A stretch of 38,243 nt of DNA from positions 1 to 38,243 of the forward strand of contig WFOK01000019.1 in the NCBI GenBank assembly GCA_015488115.1, written 5' to 3'. This DNA comes from Mariprofundaceae bacterium. GTDB lineage: Bacteria; Pseudomonadota; Zetaproteobacteria; Mariprofundales; Mariprofundaceae. A program made the translations under genes and the position numbers. The notes under the pieces were generated by a model. That model was not told where the DNA came from. It did no database searches and worked only from the letters and a program-made list of their open reading frames with translations. Positions 20,962 to 29,096 of the stretch are shown one piece after another (position 1 is the stretch's first letter; each line of letters opens with the position of its first letter).

Positions 20962-22658
20962 GCTTGTTCCCGGTTGCAGCCCCCAGGCGGAGCGAGCACC
21001 GAAACAAGATCCTTGCTGCGGAAAGGCCTGTGCAGAAAGGCCGCGCCAGCGGTCCGGGCGTGTCGCACAGCATCCGACCCATCCAGGGCAGCATACACGA
21101 TGAGGCGTACCGCCGGCGCCAGACGCTGTGCCTGCCTGAGAAGGTCCTGCTGTCCTTCCACCAATGTTGCATCCAGCATCATGGCATCGATCCCATGGCG
21201 ACGGCGCTTCAACCTCTTCGTGGCGGACCTCACGCTATCCGCTTCGACCACGCTCGCCCCCAGACCCTCGAGCATGGACCGCAGTTCTGCGCGAGCGCCT
21301 GCCTGCTCATCGACAACAAGTACTGTGGCCTGGACGCCTGGAGGCAGCTTCCGGTCAGGCGGCGACACCTGCGTCGGTCCCGCGACGGGGAGCCAGATCG
21401 TGACCGACGTGCCGCAACCGCTGACCGCCTCAATGTCCACTGCACCATGCAAGCCGCGAACGAAACCGGCCAGCGCAGCCAGCCCCAGGCCGGAAGATGC
21501 CTGCTTGGTGGTGAAAAAGGGGTCCATCACCTTCGGCAACAGGGCTTTCTCGATCCCCTGTCCATGATCTTCGACTTGAATGAACAGGAAAGACCCCTCC
21601 CATCCGTCCGTTGCATCCATAAGCGCCCGCGTCGGCCTCGTCGCTTGTAGCCCCGTTCGAATCAGCACATCCGGAGCCTGCATGAGAGGCACGGCCTCTG
21701 CGGCATTGTTGACCAGATTCACCATGATCTGCTCGATCTGGCGCGGATCTGCCTTGACGTGAGGCAGTCCATTCTCGAGATCAAGCCGGAGCCGTCCCGC
21801 GGACGTCAACAGTGCCGCCAGGCCTGGGCGGATTGCTTCGAGAAGACCATTGACATCCACGGGGCCTTCCTCCCATCCACCCTTCCCTGCGAAATCCAGC
21901 AACTGCCGAACCAGGGATGCGCCCCGCTGGGCGGATGAAAGCATGCCCTTCAGTTGGGGATAGACCGGATGGTTCCGACCGAGATCCATCATGATCAGCT
22001 CGATGTTGCCGATGAGACCAACAAGCATGTTGTTGAAATCATGGGCCACGCCGCCAGCCAGCACGCCAATGCTCTCCATGCGCTGTGTCTGCAAGAGACT
22101 TTCACTCTGCCGGCTGACCGCGGCCTGCAACATTTCAAGCAGTCGCTGATAGAACAGGATACCAAGAATCACGAGCAGCAGAGAACCAAGCGTCGAGGCG
22201 AGAAAAAAATTGCTCGCAATCGGGATGCCCATGGCGCGACAGAGGATATATTCGGTCATGACCACGAACAAAAAGGCCAGGGACCAGCGCAAGCCCTCGT
22301 GACGACCGAGACCGAAGAAGACGGCCAGCGGAAACACGGGAAGCCATAGCAGAGGTAGCACGCTTATCGGAATCGTGCCCACGAACCAGAGCAGGAACGA
22401 AATGATACTGAAACGCATCCCCTGCTCGATATTGCCCGTGCGATGCATGTACAGCAGGGCCGCGATCAACAGACAGGCAAGGATCATGTCCGCCATGGCC
22501 AACGCCACGTAGCCCACCCGCAGATTGCTCGCGGCGAAACCGAGCAGGAATAGCACGCCCAGGCTGGTCATGGTCAGGGCAAAGCGCCCGCGAAACTGCC
22601 GCTGCAGATTGCCCGACGGATCGATGGGCCGCAGAAAGACATCCCAGATGCGCTTCAT
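20958..22658 (-). CDS. Multi-TM hybrid histidine kinase with degenerate receiver
   Basis: The N-terminal 175 residues hold about six membrane helices with no recognisable ligand domain. HisKA follows (H206 in GGVAHDFNN) and then a HATPase domain (NLVNNAAEAV, DHGQGIEK, SSGLGLAALAG). The C-terminal receiver keeps the acceptor D in MMLDATL but has VVDEQ for VVDDE and HRPF where the conserved lysine should be, so K is R. Its kinase core resembles that of the next gene (MES.G/A.LAGG.AHDFNN.LVG), which suggests duplication. ATG 22658 has AAGGAG 5 bases upstream. It overlaps the hybrid kinase downstream by ATGA. Confidence 0.88.
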   Translation of the reverse strand: MKRIWDVFLRPIDPSGNLQRQFRGRFALTMTSLGVLFLLGFAASNLRVGYVALAMADMILACLLIAALLYMHRTGNIEQGMRFSIISFLLWFVGTIPISVLPLLWLPVFPLAVFFGLGRHEGLRWSLAFLFVVMTEYILCRAMGIPIASNFFLASTLGSLLLVILGILFYQRLLEMLQAAVSRQSESLLQTQRMESIGVLAGGVAHDFNNMLVGLIGNIELIMMDLGRNHPVYPQLKGMLSSAQRGASLVRQLLDFAGKGGWEEGPVDVNGLLEAIRPGLAALLTSAGRLRLDLENGLPHVKADPRQIEQIMVNLVNNAAEAVPLMQAPDVLIRTGLQATRPTRALMDATDGWEGSFLFIQVEDHGQGIEKALLPKVMDPFFTTKQASSGLGLAALAGFVRGLHGAVDIEAVSGCGTSVTIWLPVAGPTQVSPPDRKLPPGVQATVLVVDEQAGARAELRSMLEGLGASVVEADSVRSATKRLKRRRHGIDAMMLDATLVEGQQDLLRQAQRLAPAVRLIVYAALDGSDAVRHARTAGAAFLHRPFRSKDLVSVLAPPGGCNREQA

Positions 22659-22700
22659 CGCCACTCCTTGATGAACAGCAGGGCTGAAATCCCGTCCTGC

Positions 22701-23099
22701 TTACTTGAGTTCCACAACATAAACCGAAACCTTGGCCGTCAACAGAGGATTCGAATTGGCGATCTCGACGATCAGGTCGTCATCTCCAGCCGGATTTCCG
22801 AACGGCGCCTGGAAACCGTGATTCCCCAGCCTGTAGCTCCGCCTGCGCACAATCAGATGCTCATGCTCACCCCTGACCCGCAGCACGCGAAACGTCAGCG
22901 GCCCGATGCCCTCTGAAAACACGGAAACCTCATAGCGGCCCGGCCTGTCCGGCATGTCGAAGAACTCCCTGAGCTTCTGATAGGGGGGGATGTTCACGTC
23001 GCGATAATAAAGGTAGTCCTGCAAGGCCTCCCCGGCCTGCAATCCAGCCGGTGCCAGCAGAAGCCATGCGCAGAAAAAGCAGCAGCCCCTCCATCTCAT
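22701..23099 (-). CDS. Small exported protein of unknown function
   Basis: The 132-residue product starts with a short signal peptide (MRWRGCCFF, hydrophobic core, LQAGE). It continues with a mostly beta-rich mature part: YEVSVFSEG, FRVLRVRGEHEHLIVRRRSY, DDLIVEIANSNP, AKVSVYVVEL. No catalytic motif or family was recognised. The start overlaps the stop of the PrsR-like gene by ATGA, so it is translated with the two-component pair. It may be an accessory sensor or the exported partner of the kinases. A 42-base gap separates it from the next kinase gene. Confidence 0.75.
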   Translation of the reverse strand: MRWRGCCFFCAWLLLAPAGLQAGEALQDYLYYRDVNIPPYQKLREFFDMPDRPGRYEVSVFSEGIGPLTFRVLRVRGEHEHLIVRRRSYRLGNHGFQAPFGNPAGDDDLIVEIANSNPLLTAKVSVYVVELK

Positions 23100-24529
23100 T
23101 CGGGGTCTCCGGCATCGATGGCATGCTTCTCGCACAGATACCGCATCTTGTCCTTGGCCCGGTCGCCAAAGCCCAGCCACCGCCCTGCACGGGCCTTGAT
23201 GTTCTGGTTGCGCTGCAGGGCGGTCAGCACAAGGCGGCGCTCAAATTCGGCCACGGCCTTTTCGGCGCGAATGCCGGTATCCGGCAATTGATCGAACCAC
23301 TGTTGCAGAAGATCTTCCTGCTGCTGCATGTGAGGCGAGCTCAGCGAGGGCAATTCCTCGATGACCTCGCTCTGGGCAAGCACGACAGCCCGCTCGATCA
23401 CGTTCTCCAATTCCCGGACATTACCCGGCCAGTTGTAATGCATCATGGCATCAAGCGCTCGCTGGCCAAGGCGCAGCCCGGCCTTGCCGCATTCAAGGGC
23501 CTTTCGGGCCAGCAAGGCCTGGGCGATCTCTGGCAAATCCTCCATGTGCTCGCGCAACGGAGGCACGACGATCTCGACGACCCGGATGCGGTAGTAAAGA
23601 TCGTCCCGGAAGCTTCCCTCACTGACCTTTTGTTCGAGATTCTCCCGCGTCGAGCAAATCAGCCGGACATCGGACTGAATCGTTGCTTCTCCTCCCAGGC
23701 GGCTGAACTCTGCGGACTCGATGGCACGCAGCAGCTTGGCCTGCACCGGCAGCGGAAGGCCCGCGACCTCATCCAAAAACAGCGTTCCGCCGCTGGCAAG
23801 CTCGAACCAACCGAGCTTGCGCTTCGTGGCACCGGCGAATGCTCCCTTTTCATAGCCGAACAATTCCGCCTCAAGATGCTCTGCACTGATGGCCGCGCAA
23901 TTGATGGCGATAAACGGGCCATCCCTTCGCGGACTTGCCCCATGCAGGCGCCTGGCCACGAGTTCCTTGCCTGTCCCCGTTTCCCCCCGGATCAGCACGG
24001 TCGAGGGCGCTGGCGCCACCTGCTCGATCATGCGCCGGAGATCCTGCATGGCTTTGGAAGTGCCCAGGATCTCATGATGCAGTTGGGCATCCAGCAATCG
24101 CTTGAGTTCCTGTTCCTTGAGCTGCTCCAGCCGGGTTTTCATGGCCCGATCGATGGTTTCCCGCACCTCATCGGGATCGAACGGCTTGCCGAAAAAGTCC
24201 AGCGCCCCCAGTTTTCTCGCCCGGAGCGCATAGGCCCGCTCGTCATGGCCGGTGATGACCACGACGGGCGTATCGGGACTTTCCTCCCGCAAACGGGCAA
24301 GGTAATTCAGTCCCATTTCCGGATTGTCCGGCTCCGGAGGCAGGGCGAGATCGAGCACAACGAGATCCACGCGATGCTTGCCCAGCATCTGATCCGCTGC
24401 AGCCAGATCACCCGCCTCCAGGACCTGATAGGCATCCTTGAGCAACAGTTTCAGATTCAGGCGATTGATCTCGTTGTCATCAACAACCAGAACCGTCTGT
24501 CGCATGCTCTCATCGCCCGCGCTACTCAT
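23096..24529 (-). CDS. PrsR-like NtrC-family response regulator
   Basis: The 477-residue protein has a receiver (D17 D18, acceptor D60 in VLDLALPPEPDNPE, K115), an AAA+ domain (Walker A GETGTGKE at 182-189, Walker B LFLDE at 250-254, arginine region FRDDLYYRIRV) and a C-terminal Fis-like helix-turn-helix. The receiver loop LPPEPDNPEMGL is of the PrsR kind, the regulator of PEP-CTERM exosortase systems. The sigma-54-contacting loop reads GAFAGA (229-234) in place of GAFTGA. The HTH (NIKARAGRWLGFGDRAKD) diverges from the usual Fis form. AGGAGG lies before ATG 24529, which overlaps the kinase stop (ATGA). No PEP-CTERM proteins are visible in the window. Confidence 0.88.
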   Translation of the reverse strand: MSSAGDESMRQTVLVVDDNEINRLNLKLLLKDAYQVLEAGDLAAADQMLGKHRVDLVVLDLALPPEPDNPEMGLNYLARLREESPDTPVVVITGHDERAYALRARKLGALDFFGKPFDPDEVRETIDRAMKTRLEQLKEQELKRLLDAQLHHEILGTSKAMQDLRRMIEQVAPAPSTVLIRGETGTGKELVARRLHGASPRRDGPFIAINCAAISAEHLEAELFGYEKGAFAGATKRKLGWFELASGGTLFLDEVAGLPLPVQAKLLRAIESAEFSRLGGEATIQSDVRLICSTRENLEQKVSEGSFRDDLYYRIRVVEIVVPPLREHMEDLPEIAQALLARKALECGKAGLRLGQRALDAMMHYNWPGNVRELENVIERAVVLAQSEVIEELPSLSSPHMQQQEDLLQQWFDQLPDTGIRAEKAVAEFERRLVLTALQRNQNIKARAGRWLGFGDRAKDKMRYLCEKHAIDAGDPE

Positions 24530-25908
24530 GCTGCCTCCTTCCCCCTGTTCTCTCGCACAAGCTTGTCGTCCATGCTCCACAATGGAAGTCGTATCGTGAA
24601 CGTGGCCCCCTGGCCAACGCCCGGGCTTTCCGCCGTGATATCGCCCCCGTGGGCCCGCATGATGCGCCGGCTCAGATACAGCCCCACCCCCAGACCATGG
24701 GCCTTGTTTGTGCCGAAAAGCTCAAACAGCCGGTGCTTGAGAAAATCCGGATCGATGCCGCAGCCAGTATCCTTGACGCGAACATAGGCCATCCGAGCCC
24801 CGGCATCGTCAGCCACTCCGGTCTCGATGCCCAGAACTCCCTGCGAATTCATGGCCTGCACCGCATTGTCGTACAAATTGTGCAGCACCCCGCGAAGCAA
24901 TTCCTCATCCCCTGCCGCGGCAGGGATCTCACCCAAGCGGGTTTCCACGCGGACCCCCTCGGGCCACAAGCGCTCGTGAACGGTCTTCTCGACGAGCCCG
25001 TTCAGGTCGAGAGGCGTCGGATGAACCTCCAATGGAGCATTGGGATCAGCCATGCGGTCCATGAGCGCCCTCATGCGGCCGGTGACACGCCCGATGGCCT
25101 GGACCAAGCGACGGACATCCTCATCGTCAAGCTTGCCGGATTCCAGATGATGCGCCAGAAAGGAAAGATCATGCAACCGGTTCTTCAGGTCATGGGAATG
25201 CAACTGCTGCGCAATGCGCGAAATCGAATCCAGACGGGCCTCGCGGGACTGCTGACGCGTCAGGCGGGCATGCTCCAGCGTGATGGCTGCAAACCGGGCA
25301 AGCCCTTCTAGGCTTCTGCGCTCCTCGGCATCAAGGGGCCACTCATCTTCCCGAGGTCCAAGTAGCAGATAGATGGGGGACTCATCATCCCTGAGCTTCA
25401 TGCATACCTCGTAAGCGTCCTGCGGCCCCGATTCGCATGGCTGGTCGGGTACCGGTGGGGCATCCGGGGGATACACAAACACCTTTCCGTCAGCAAGATG
25501 TCGCTCGTCAAGCGCCGCATACCGTCGGCGACTGACCTTGCAGATACGTTCAAGCAACGTGGTTTCAATGTTCTCGATCGACAAATCGGCCAGATCATCT
25601 GCACCGAGCTGACGAATCGCGGAAGCCACATTCAGATGCTGGGGAAAAAGCAGGCGGTCCATCCATCGATGCAGCCAGTTGACGACCGGGGCAAAGCCAA
25701 AGGCTGCCGAGACACCGGCGATGACCATGGCCCAGATGGATACCGACTCGCCGCTCAGCTCGTAGATGATGGCTTCCGAGACCATCAACACGAGCACGAA
25801 GAGCGCCATGGCCGCGAGACTCGCAAGGAAATAGGCCACGGAATGCAGCAGGCGCCTGAGGTAGTACCTCAGCCACCGGTAGGAAAGGATGCGATTACGT
25901 GCGGACAA
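24526..25908 (-). CDS. PrsK-like histidine kinase with GAF-type region
   Basis: The 460-residue kinase has two membrane helices (about 24-46 and 55-78), a WMDRLLFPQ linker at residues 82-90 and a GAF-like domain (about 100-215). An atypical phospho-acceptor site follows, H239 in HDLKN, which is the PrsK form. The ATPase domain has NLYDNAVQAM, DTGCGIDP and GLGVGLYLSRRI. It lacks the long N-terminal membrane region usual in PrsK. The start is TTG 25908, as no ATG or GTG exists nearby, and this overlaps the dapA stop by 14 bases. It forms an overlapping pair with the PrsR-like regulator. Confidence 0.87.
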   Translation of the reverse strand: MSARNRILSYRWLRYYLRRLLHSVAYFLASLAAMALFVLVLMVSEAIIYELSGESVSIWAMVIAGVSAAFGFAPVVNWLHRWMDRLLFPQHLNVASAIRQLGADDLADLSIENIETTLLERICKVSRRRYAALDERHLADGKVFVYPPDAPPVPDQPCESGPQDAYEVCMKLRDDESPIYLLLGPREDEWPLDAEERRSLEGLARFAAITLEHARLTRQQSREARLDSISRIAQQLHSHDLKNRLHDLSFLAHHLESGKLDDEDVRRLVQAIGRVTGRMRALMDRMADPNAPLEVHPTPLDLNGLVEKTVHERLWPEGVRVETRLGEIPAAAGDEELLRGVLHNLYDNAVQAMNSQGVLGIETGVADDAGARMAYVRVKDTGCGIDPDFLKHRLFELFGTNKAHGLGVGLYLSRRIMRAHGGDITAESPGVGQGATFTIRLPLWSMDDKLVRENRGKEAA

Positions 25909-26794
25909 GCTCCAGTCGTTCCAGGCCCGAGTCGAAGGCTTCCATGGCCTGCCGCAGCCTGTCCATGGCTTCGGGTGCCAGAGGAGTCAGGGGAAGACGC
26001 AATTCGTTTTCCATCCATCCCAGCATCCAGCAGGCAGCCTTGACCGGAATCGGATTGGACTGGATGAACAATGCCTCGATCAGGCGCCGCATGGCAAACT
26101 GCAGGCTGCGGGCCTCTTCCCAGGCGCTCCGTTGGGCCGCATGCGTGAGGGCATGCATGGTGCGCGGAGTCACGTTGGACACGACCGAAATGACGCCCTG
26201 CCCTCCCATGACCAGAAATGGAAGCACGGTCGCATCATCGCCCGAATAAAATTCCATGCGTCCCTCGGCAGCCTCCATGCTGGCTGCAAGCTGAGCCATG
26301 TCTGCCGTGGCGTCCTTGATACCGACGATGTTCGGAATGGCGGAAAGGCGACCAACCGTCTCGGGGGCGATGTTGGAATTTGTACGCCCTGGCACATTGT
26401 AAATGATCTGGGGCAGGTGAACGGCCTCGGCCACGGCCCGGTAATGCTCGTAGATGCCTTGCTGGCTCGGCTTGTTGTAATAGGGAGAGATCAACAAGGC
26501 CGCGTCCGCCCCCAATTCCTTGGCCGCACGGGTAAGCTCGATGGACTCCGCCGTATTGTTGCTACCCGTGCCGGCAATGACCGGCACCCTTCCCGCAGCC
26601 TGCTCGACGGCGATGGCAATCACCCGCTTGTGCTCTTCATGCGACAGGGTTGCCGCCTCACCCGTCGTCCCCGCAGGCACGATGCCATCCACGCCCGCTT
26701 CGATCTGGCGCTCGATATGGGCACGAAAGACGTCCTCATCAATGTTGCCTTCATGAAACGGCGTCACCAATGCCGTTATCGTGCCATGAAACAT
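25895..26794 (-). CDS. dapA: 4-hydroxy-tetrahydrodipicolinate synthase DapA
   Basis: DapA condenses pyruvate and aspartate semialdehyde in lysine and peptidoglycan-precursor synthesis. The 299-residue TIM-barrel has GTTGE (42-46), Y132 in IIYNVPGRT and the Schiff-base lysine K160 in IVGIKDAT. The start at 26794 has GGAGGTGG upstream. In most relatives bamC follows; here the stop overlaps the start of a histidine kinase. dapA therefore heads a string of signalling genes. A -10-like TATCAT lies upstream on the minus strand, at 26816-26821, but no -35 is convincing. Confidence 0.97.
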   Translation of the reverse strand: MFHGTITALVTPFHEGNIDEDVFRAHIERQIEAGVDGIVPAGTTGEAATLSHEEHKRVIAIAVEQAAGRVPVIAGTGSNNTAESIELTRAAKELGADAALLISPYYNKPSQQGIYEHYRAVAEAVHLPQIIYNVPGRTNSNIAPETVGRLSAIPNIVGIKDATADMAQLAASMEAAEGRMEFYSGDDATVLPFLVMGGQGVISVVSNVTPRTMHALTHAAQRSAWEEARSLQFAMRRLIEALFIQSNPIPVKAACWMLGWMENELRLPLTPLAPEAMDRLRQAMEAFDSGLERLELVRT

Positions 26795-26898
26795 GCGGCC
26801 ACCTCCAACAAATGCGATGATACATCGAGCGCATCAAAAAAAGCATCCTTCAGCATGCAATCGATCCTGCCGGGATCCAGGGCTTTTGCTGGACCGAT

Positions 26899-26933
26899 GG
26901 GGCTTCCGCCTGACCGGACCAACCGCAAGCCCC
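26899..26933 (-). terminator. Candidate hairpin after oxyR
   Basis: A 7-bp outer stem GGGGCTT/AAGCCCC closes a 21-base loop that itself contains the imperfect dyad TGACCGGACCA. It begins just past the oxyR stop and precedes dapA. There is no T run, so the terminator role is uncertain. Confidence 0.35.
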
Positions 26934-26943
26934 GTTGCCAAGC

Positions 26944-27888
26944 CTAGCCGGCCTGCCGACGAAGGCCAGCCCCGCCTGGCGGCGCCTTCCCCGCCAAGCT
27001 GGATTTCAGAAACCCGGCCAAATCCAGGAAATCACCCCGCCGGACGGACCCCTTGCGCCAGGCCAGGCCAATCCGCCGTCCTGCCGGAGAGGCCAATCCA
27101 TGAACCTCCAGACACCCGCCCGGCACCATCAGCGAGTCGCTGGCCATGGCGGGGATGAAGGTCACGCCCAGATCCTCTGCGACCATATGCAACAGGGTCG
27201 GCAGGCTTGTCGCTGCAAAACGACTGACCTGATCGCTCTCACGCAGCGCACAGGCCTGCAAGGCATGATCGCGTAGGCAGTGTCCGTCATCGAGCAGCAG
27301 AATGCTTTCGCTCGGAAGACGGGCGGGGTCCACGGGCGTCGAGACCCCTTCCAGCCAACGCGAATTCGGCGCCGTGGCAAGAAGAAACGGATCATCGAAC
27401 AGGGCCATGCTCTCCGTCCTGGGCAAATCGAACGGCAGGGCCAGCATCAGAAGATCGAGATGTCCTCCGAGCAGTTGTTCGTGAAGAACGCGGGTCTTTT
27501 CCTCCCGAAGATAAAGCTTCAAGCTCGGAAAAGCCTGACGCAGAACGGGCATGAGTCGGGGAAGAAGAAATGGCGCAATCGTCGGTATGACGCCCAGCGT
27601 CAAACGCCCGGACAACGATGCCTCGCTTTCCCTGGCCAGATCAACAAGAGCCTCCACATGCCCCAGACAGATCCTGGCCCGGTCAGCCACGGCCCGACCT
27701 GCCTCGGTGAACACAAGCTGCCGGTTCGTGCGCTCGACAAGACTCACACCCAGCCGCTGCTCCAGATTCCTGATCGCAATGCTGAAGGCCGAAGCGGACA
27801 TGCAGCACGACTGGGCCGCGCGACCGAAATGCCTGTGTTCATCAAGGGCCACCAAACACTGCAGTTGCTTGATCGATGGATAGGGCAT
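26944..27888 (-). CDS. oxyR: Hydrogen-peroxide sensor OxyR
   Basis: This 314-residue LysR-type regulator has an N-terminal winged helix (residues 1-60, with FGRAAQSCCMSASAFS). The effector domain has C204 in DDGHCLRDHALQAC and C213 nine residues later, the pair that forms the peroxide-induced disulfide in E. coli OxyR (C199-C208). That pair and the GHCLRD motif identify it with confidence. The start at 27888 is preceded by GGAAGAGG. A cytochrome c peroxidase gene is divergently transcribed 103 bases away, a likely target. A promoter with a 5/6 -10 box lies in the gap. Confidence 0.94.
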   Translation of the reverse strand: MPYPSIKQLQCLVALDEHRHFGRAAQSCCMSASAFSIAIRNLEQRLGVSLVERTNRQLVFTEAGRAVADRARICLGHVEALVDLARESEASLSGRLTLGVIPTIAPFLLPRLMPVLRQAFPSLKLYLREEKTRVLHEQLLGGHLDLLMLALPFDLPRTESMALFDDPFLLATAPNSRWLEGVSTPVDPARLPSESILLLDDGHCLRDHALQACALRESDQVSRFAATSLPTLLHMVAEDLGVTFIPAMASDSLMVPGGCLEVHGLASPAGRRIGLAWRKGSVRRGDFLDLAGFLKSSLAGKAPPGGAGLRRQAG

Positions 27889-27906
27889 GCCTCTTCCTTC
27901 TATAAT

Positions 27907-27935
27907 TTGGAACATAGTAATCGATTCATTCAAAT
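27907..27935 (+). promoter_or_regulatory. Candidate promoter of the peroxidase gene
   Basis: TTGGAA (27907-27912) and TCAAAT (27930-27935), 17 bases apart, each match 4 of 6 consensus positions. They lie within the AT-rich oxyR/ccp gap and overlap the oxyR promoter on the other strand, so OxyR bound here could act on both. A full OxyR operator was not found. Confidence 0.35.
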
Positions 27936-27941
27936 TTACAA
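27914..27941 (-). promoter_or_regulatory. Candidate oxyR promoter
   Basis: On the minus strand TTGTAA (27936-27941) and TACTAT (27914-27919) have a 16-base spacer; the -10 matches 5 of 6. Transcription would begin near 27907, about 19 bases before the oxyR start codon. Confidence 0.5.
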
Positions 27942-27991
27942 ACTGAAGGTATGCCCTATGATGGCATGATCAAATGCTGAAGGAGGAAGCG

Positions 27992-29008
27992 ATGACGATA
28001 CGGCATGCGTTCTGGCTCTTGGCCATCCTGACCGGTGTTGCGCTCACGGCCCAGGCGGAAGATCTGTCCGACTGGAGACTTCCACCCGTGCCAGTGCCGG
28101 CGGACAATCCCCAGACGGAAGAAAAAATCGCGCTTGGCCATCAATTGGCCTTTGACACCCGACTTTCAAAAAACGACTCGATCAGCTGCGCGGGCTGCCA
28201 CCTGCCATTCGCGGGCGGGGGTGGGCACACGCCCAGGGCCTTCGGCCATGGCGGAGAGCTGGGGCGCTGGGCCCCGACATGGGACAATGCCGCCTATGCT
28301 GAAACCCTGTTCTGGGATGGACGCGCCAACTCGCTTGAGGAACAGACTGGTGCACTGCCCGGTCACATGGGGCCGATCAGTTCTCCCGATGAAATGGCGG
28401 GGGATATCCAGGCCATCGTGAAAAAACTGAATGCCATCGAGGGCTATCGGAAACAATTCAAGAAGGTGTTCGGCGGGCCTGCGACGCCGCAAAACATTGC
28501 CAAGGCCATTGCCGCCTTCGAACGCACGCTTGTTGCAACGCAGTCTCCTTTCCAGCGTTACGTGCGGGGAGAGAAAGACGCCATCTCGGAGGCTGCCAAG
28601 CGCGGCTTCCGCCTGTTCCGTGGAAAGGCGCGGTGCATCACATGCCATGCACCGCCATTGCTGACCGACAATGGCTTTCACAATATCGGCGTACCCCAGG
28701 TCGGCCCCCTCAGCGAGGATGTCGGCCGCTTTGCAGTCACAAAGGATGAAGACGACCTTCGGGCTTTCAAGACACCGACACTGTACAATGCGGCCTCCCT
28801 TCAGTTTTTCATGCATGACGGAGCCTTTGCCACGCTCGAAGAAGTCATCGAACACTATGACCGCGGCGGCAATCCCAAGGACCCCAAACAGGACCCTCTG
28901 ATCCAGCCGCTCAGATTGAGCAAACAGGAGAAGGAGGATTTGCTGGCCTTCCTGAAATCACTAACCGATCCCCGGCTGGACCGCATCCAGCGACCAAGGC
29001 TTCCCTGA
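27992..29008 (+). CDS. ccpA: Di-haem cytochrome c peroxidase (CcpA/MauG family)
   Basis: The enzyme reduces hydrogen peroxide to water in the periplasm with electrons from a cytochrome. The signal peptide (about 1-22, TAQA cleavage site) and two haem motifs, C66-A-G-C69-H70 and C215-I-T-C218-H219, give the family. The 338-residue length is normal. ETLFWDGRANSLEEQ and the long linker between haems are usual in these proteins. ATG 27992 is chosen because AAGGAGG is 5 bases upstream; ATG 27974 is less well placed. The gene diverges from oxyR, which senses the substrate. A hairpin follows it. Confidence 0.92.
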   Translation: MTIRHAFWLLAILTGVALTAQAEDLSDWRLPPVPVPADNPQTEEKIALGHQLAFDTRLSKNDSISCAGCHLPFAGGGGHTPRAFGHGGELGRWAPTWDNAAYAETLFWDGRANSLEEQTGALPGHMGPISSPDEMAGDIQAIVKKLNAIEGYRKQFKKVFGGPATPQNIAKAIAAFERTLVATQSPFQRYVRGEKDAISEAAKRGFRLFRGKARCITCHAPPLLTDNGFHNIGVPQVGPLSEDVGRFAVTKDEDDLRAFKTPTLYNAASLQFFMHDGAFATLEEVIEHYDRGGNPKDPKQDPLIQPLRLSKQEKEDLLAFLKSLTDPRLDRIQRPRLP

Positions 29009-29040
29009 CGGGCCTCCGTCTCATTCATAGCCTTCAAGGG

Positions 29041-29058
29041 GCGGGCCTTCGGGCCCGC
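29041..29058. terminator. UUCG-loop hairpin between convergent genes
   Basis: GCGGGCC, TTCG loop and GGCCCGC form an 18-base very stable hairpin between the peroxidase gene and the convergent RquA-like gene. There is no T tract; it may stop transcripts from one or both sides. Confidence 0.5.
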
Positions 29059-29096
29059 TCCAAGGCGCCCGGTGGATGCCTGGTGGCAACGCCCCT

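Noticed and set aside
23051-24787. Long plus-strand open frame opposite the PrsR-like gene
   Set aside because: It is explained by high GC and the codon pattern of the real gene; the product matches no known fold.
27889-27991. Classical OxyR operator with four ATAG/CTAT blocks
   Set aside because: ATAG (27914) and CTAT (27956) are present, but the 42-base distance and lack of inner blocks do not fit the spacing of the operator.
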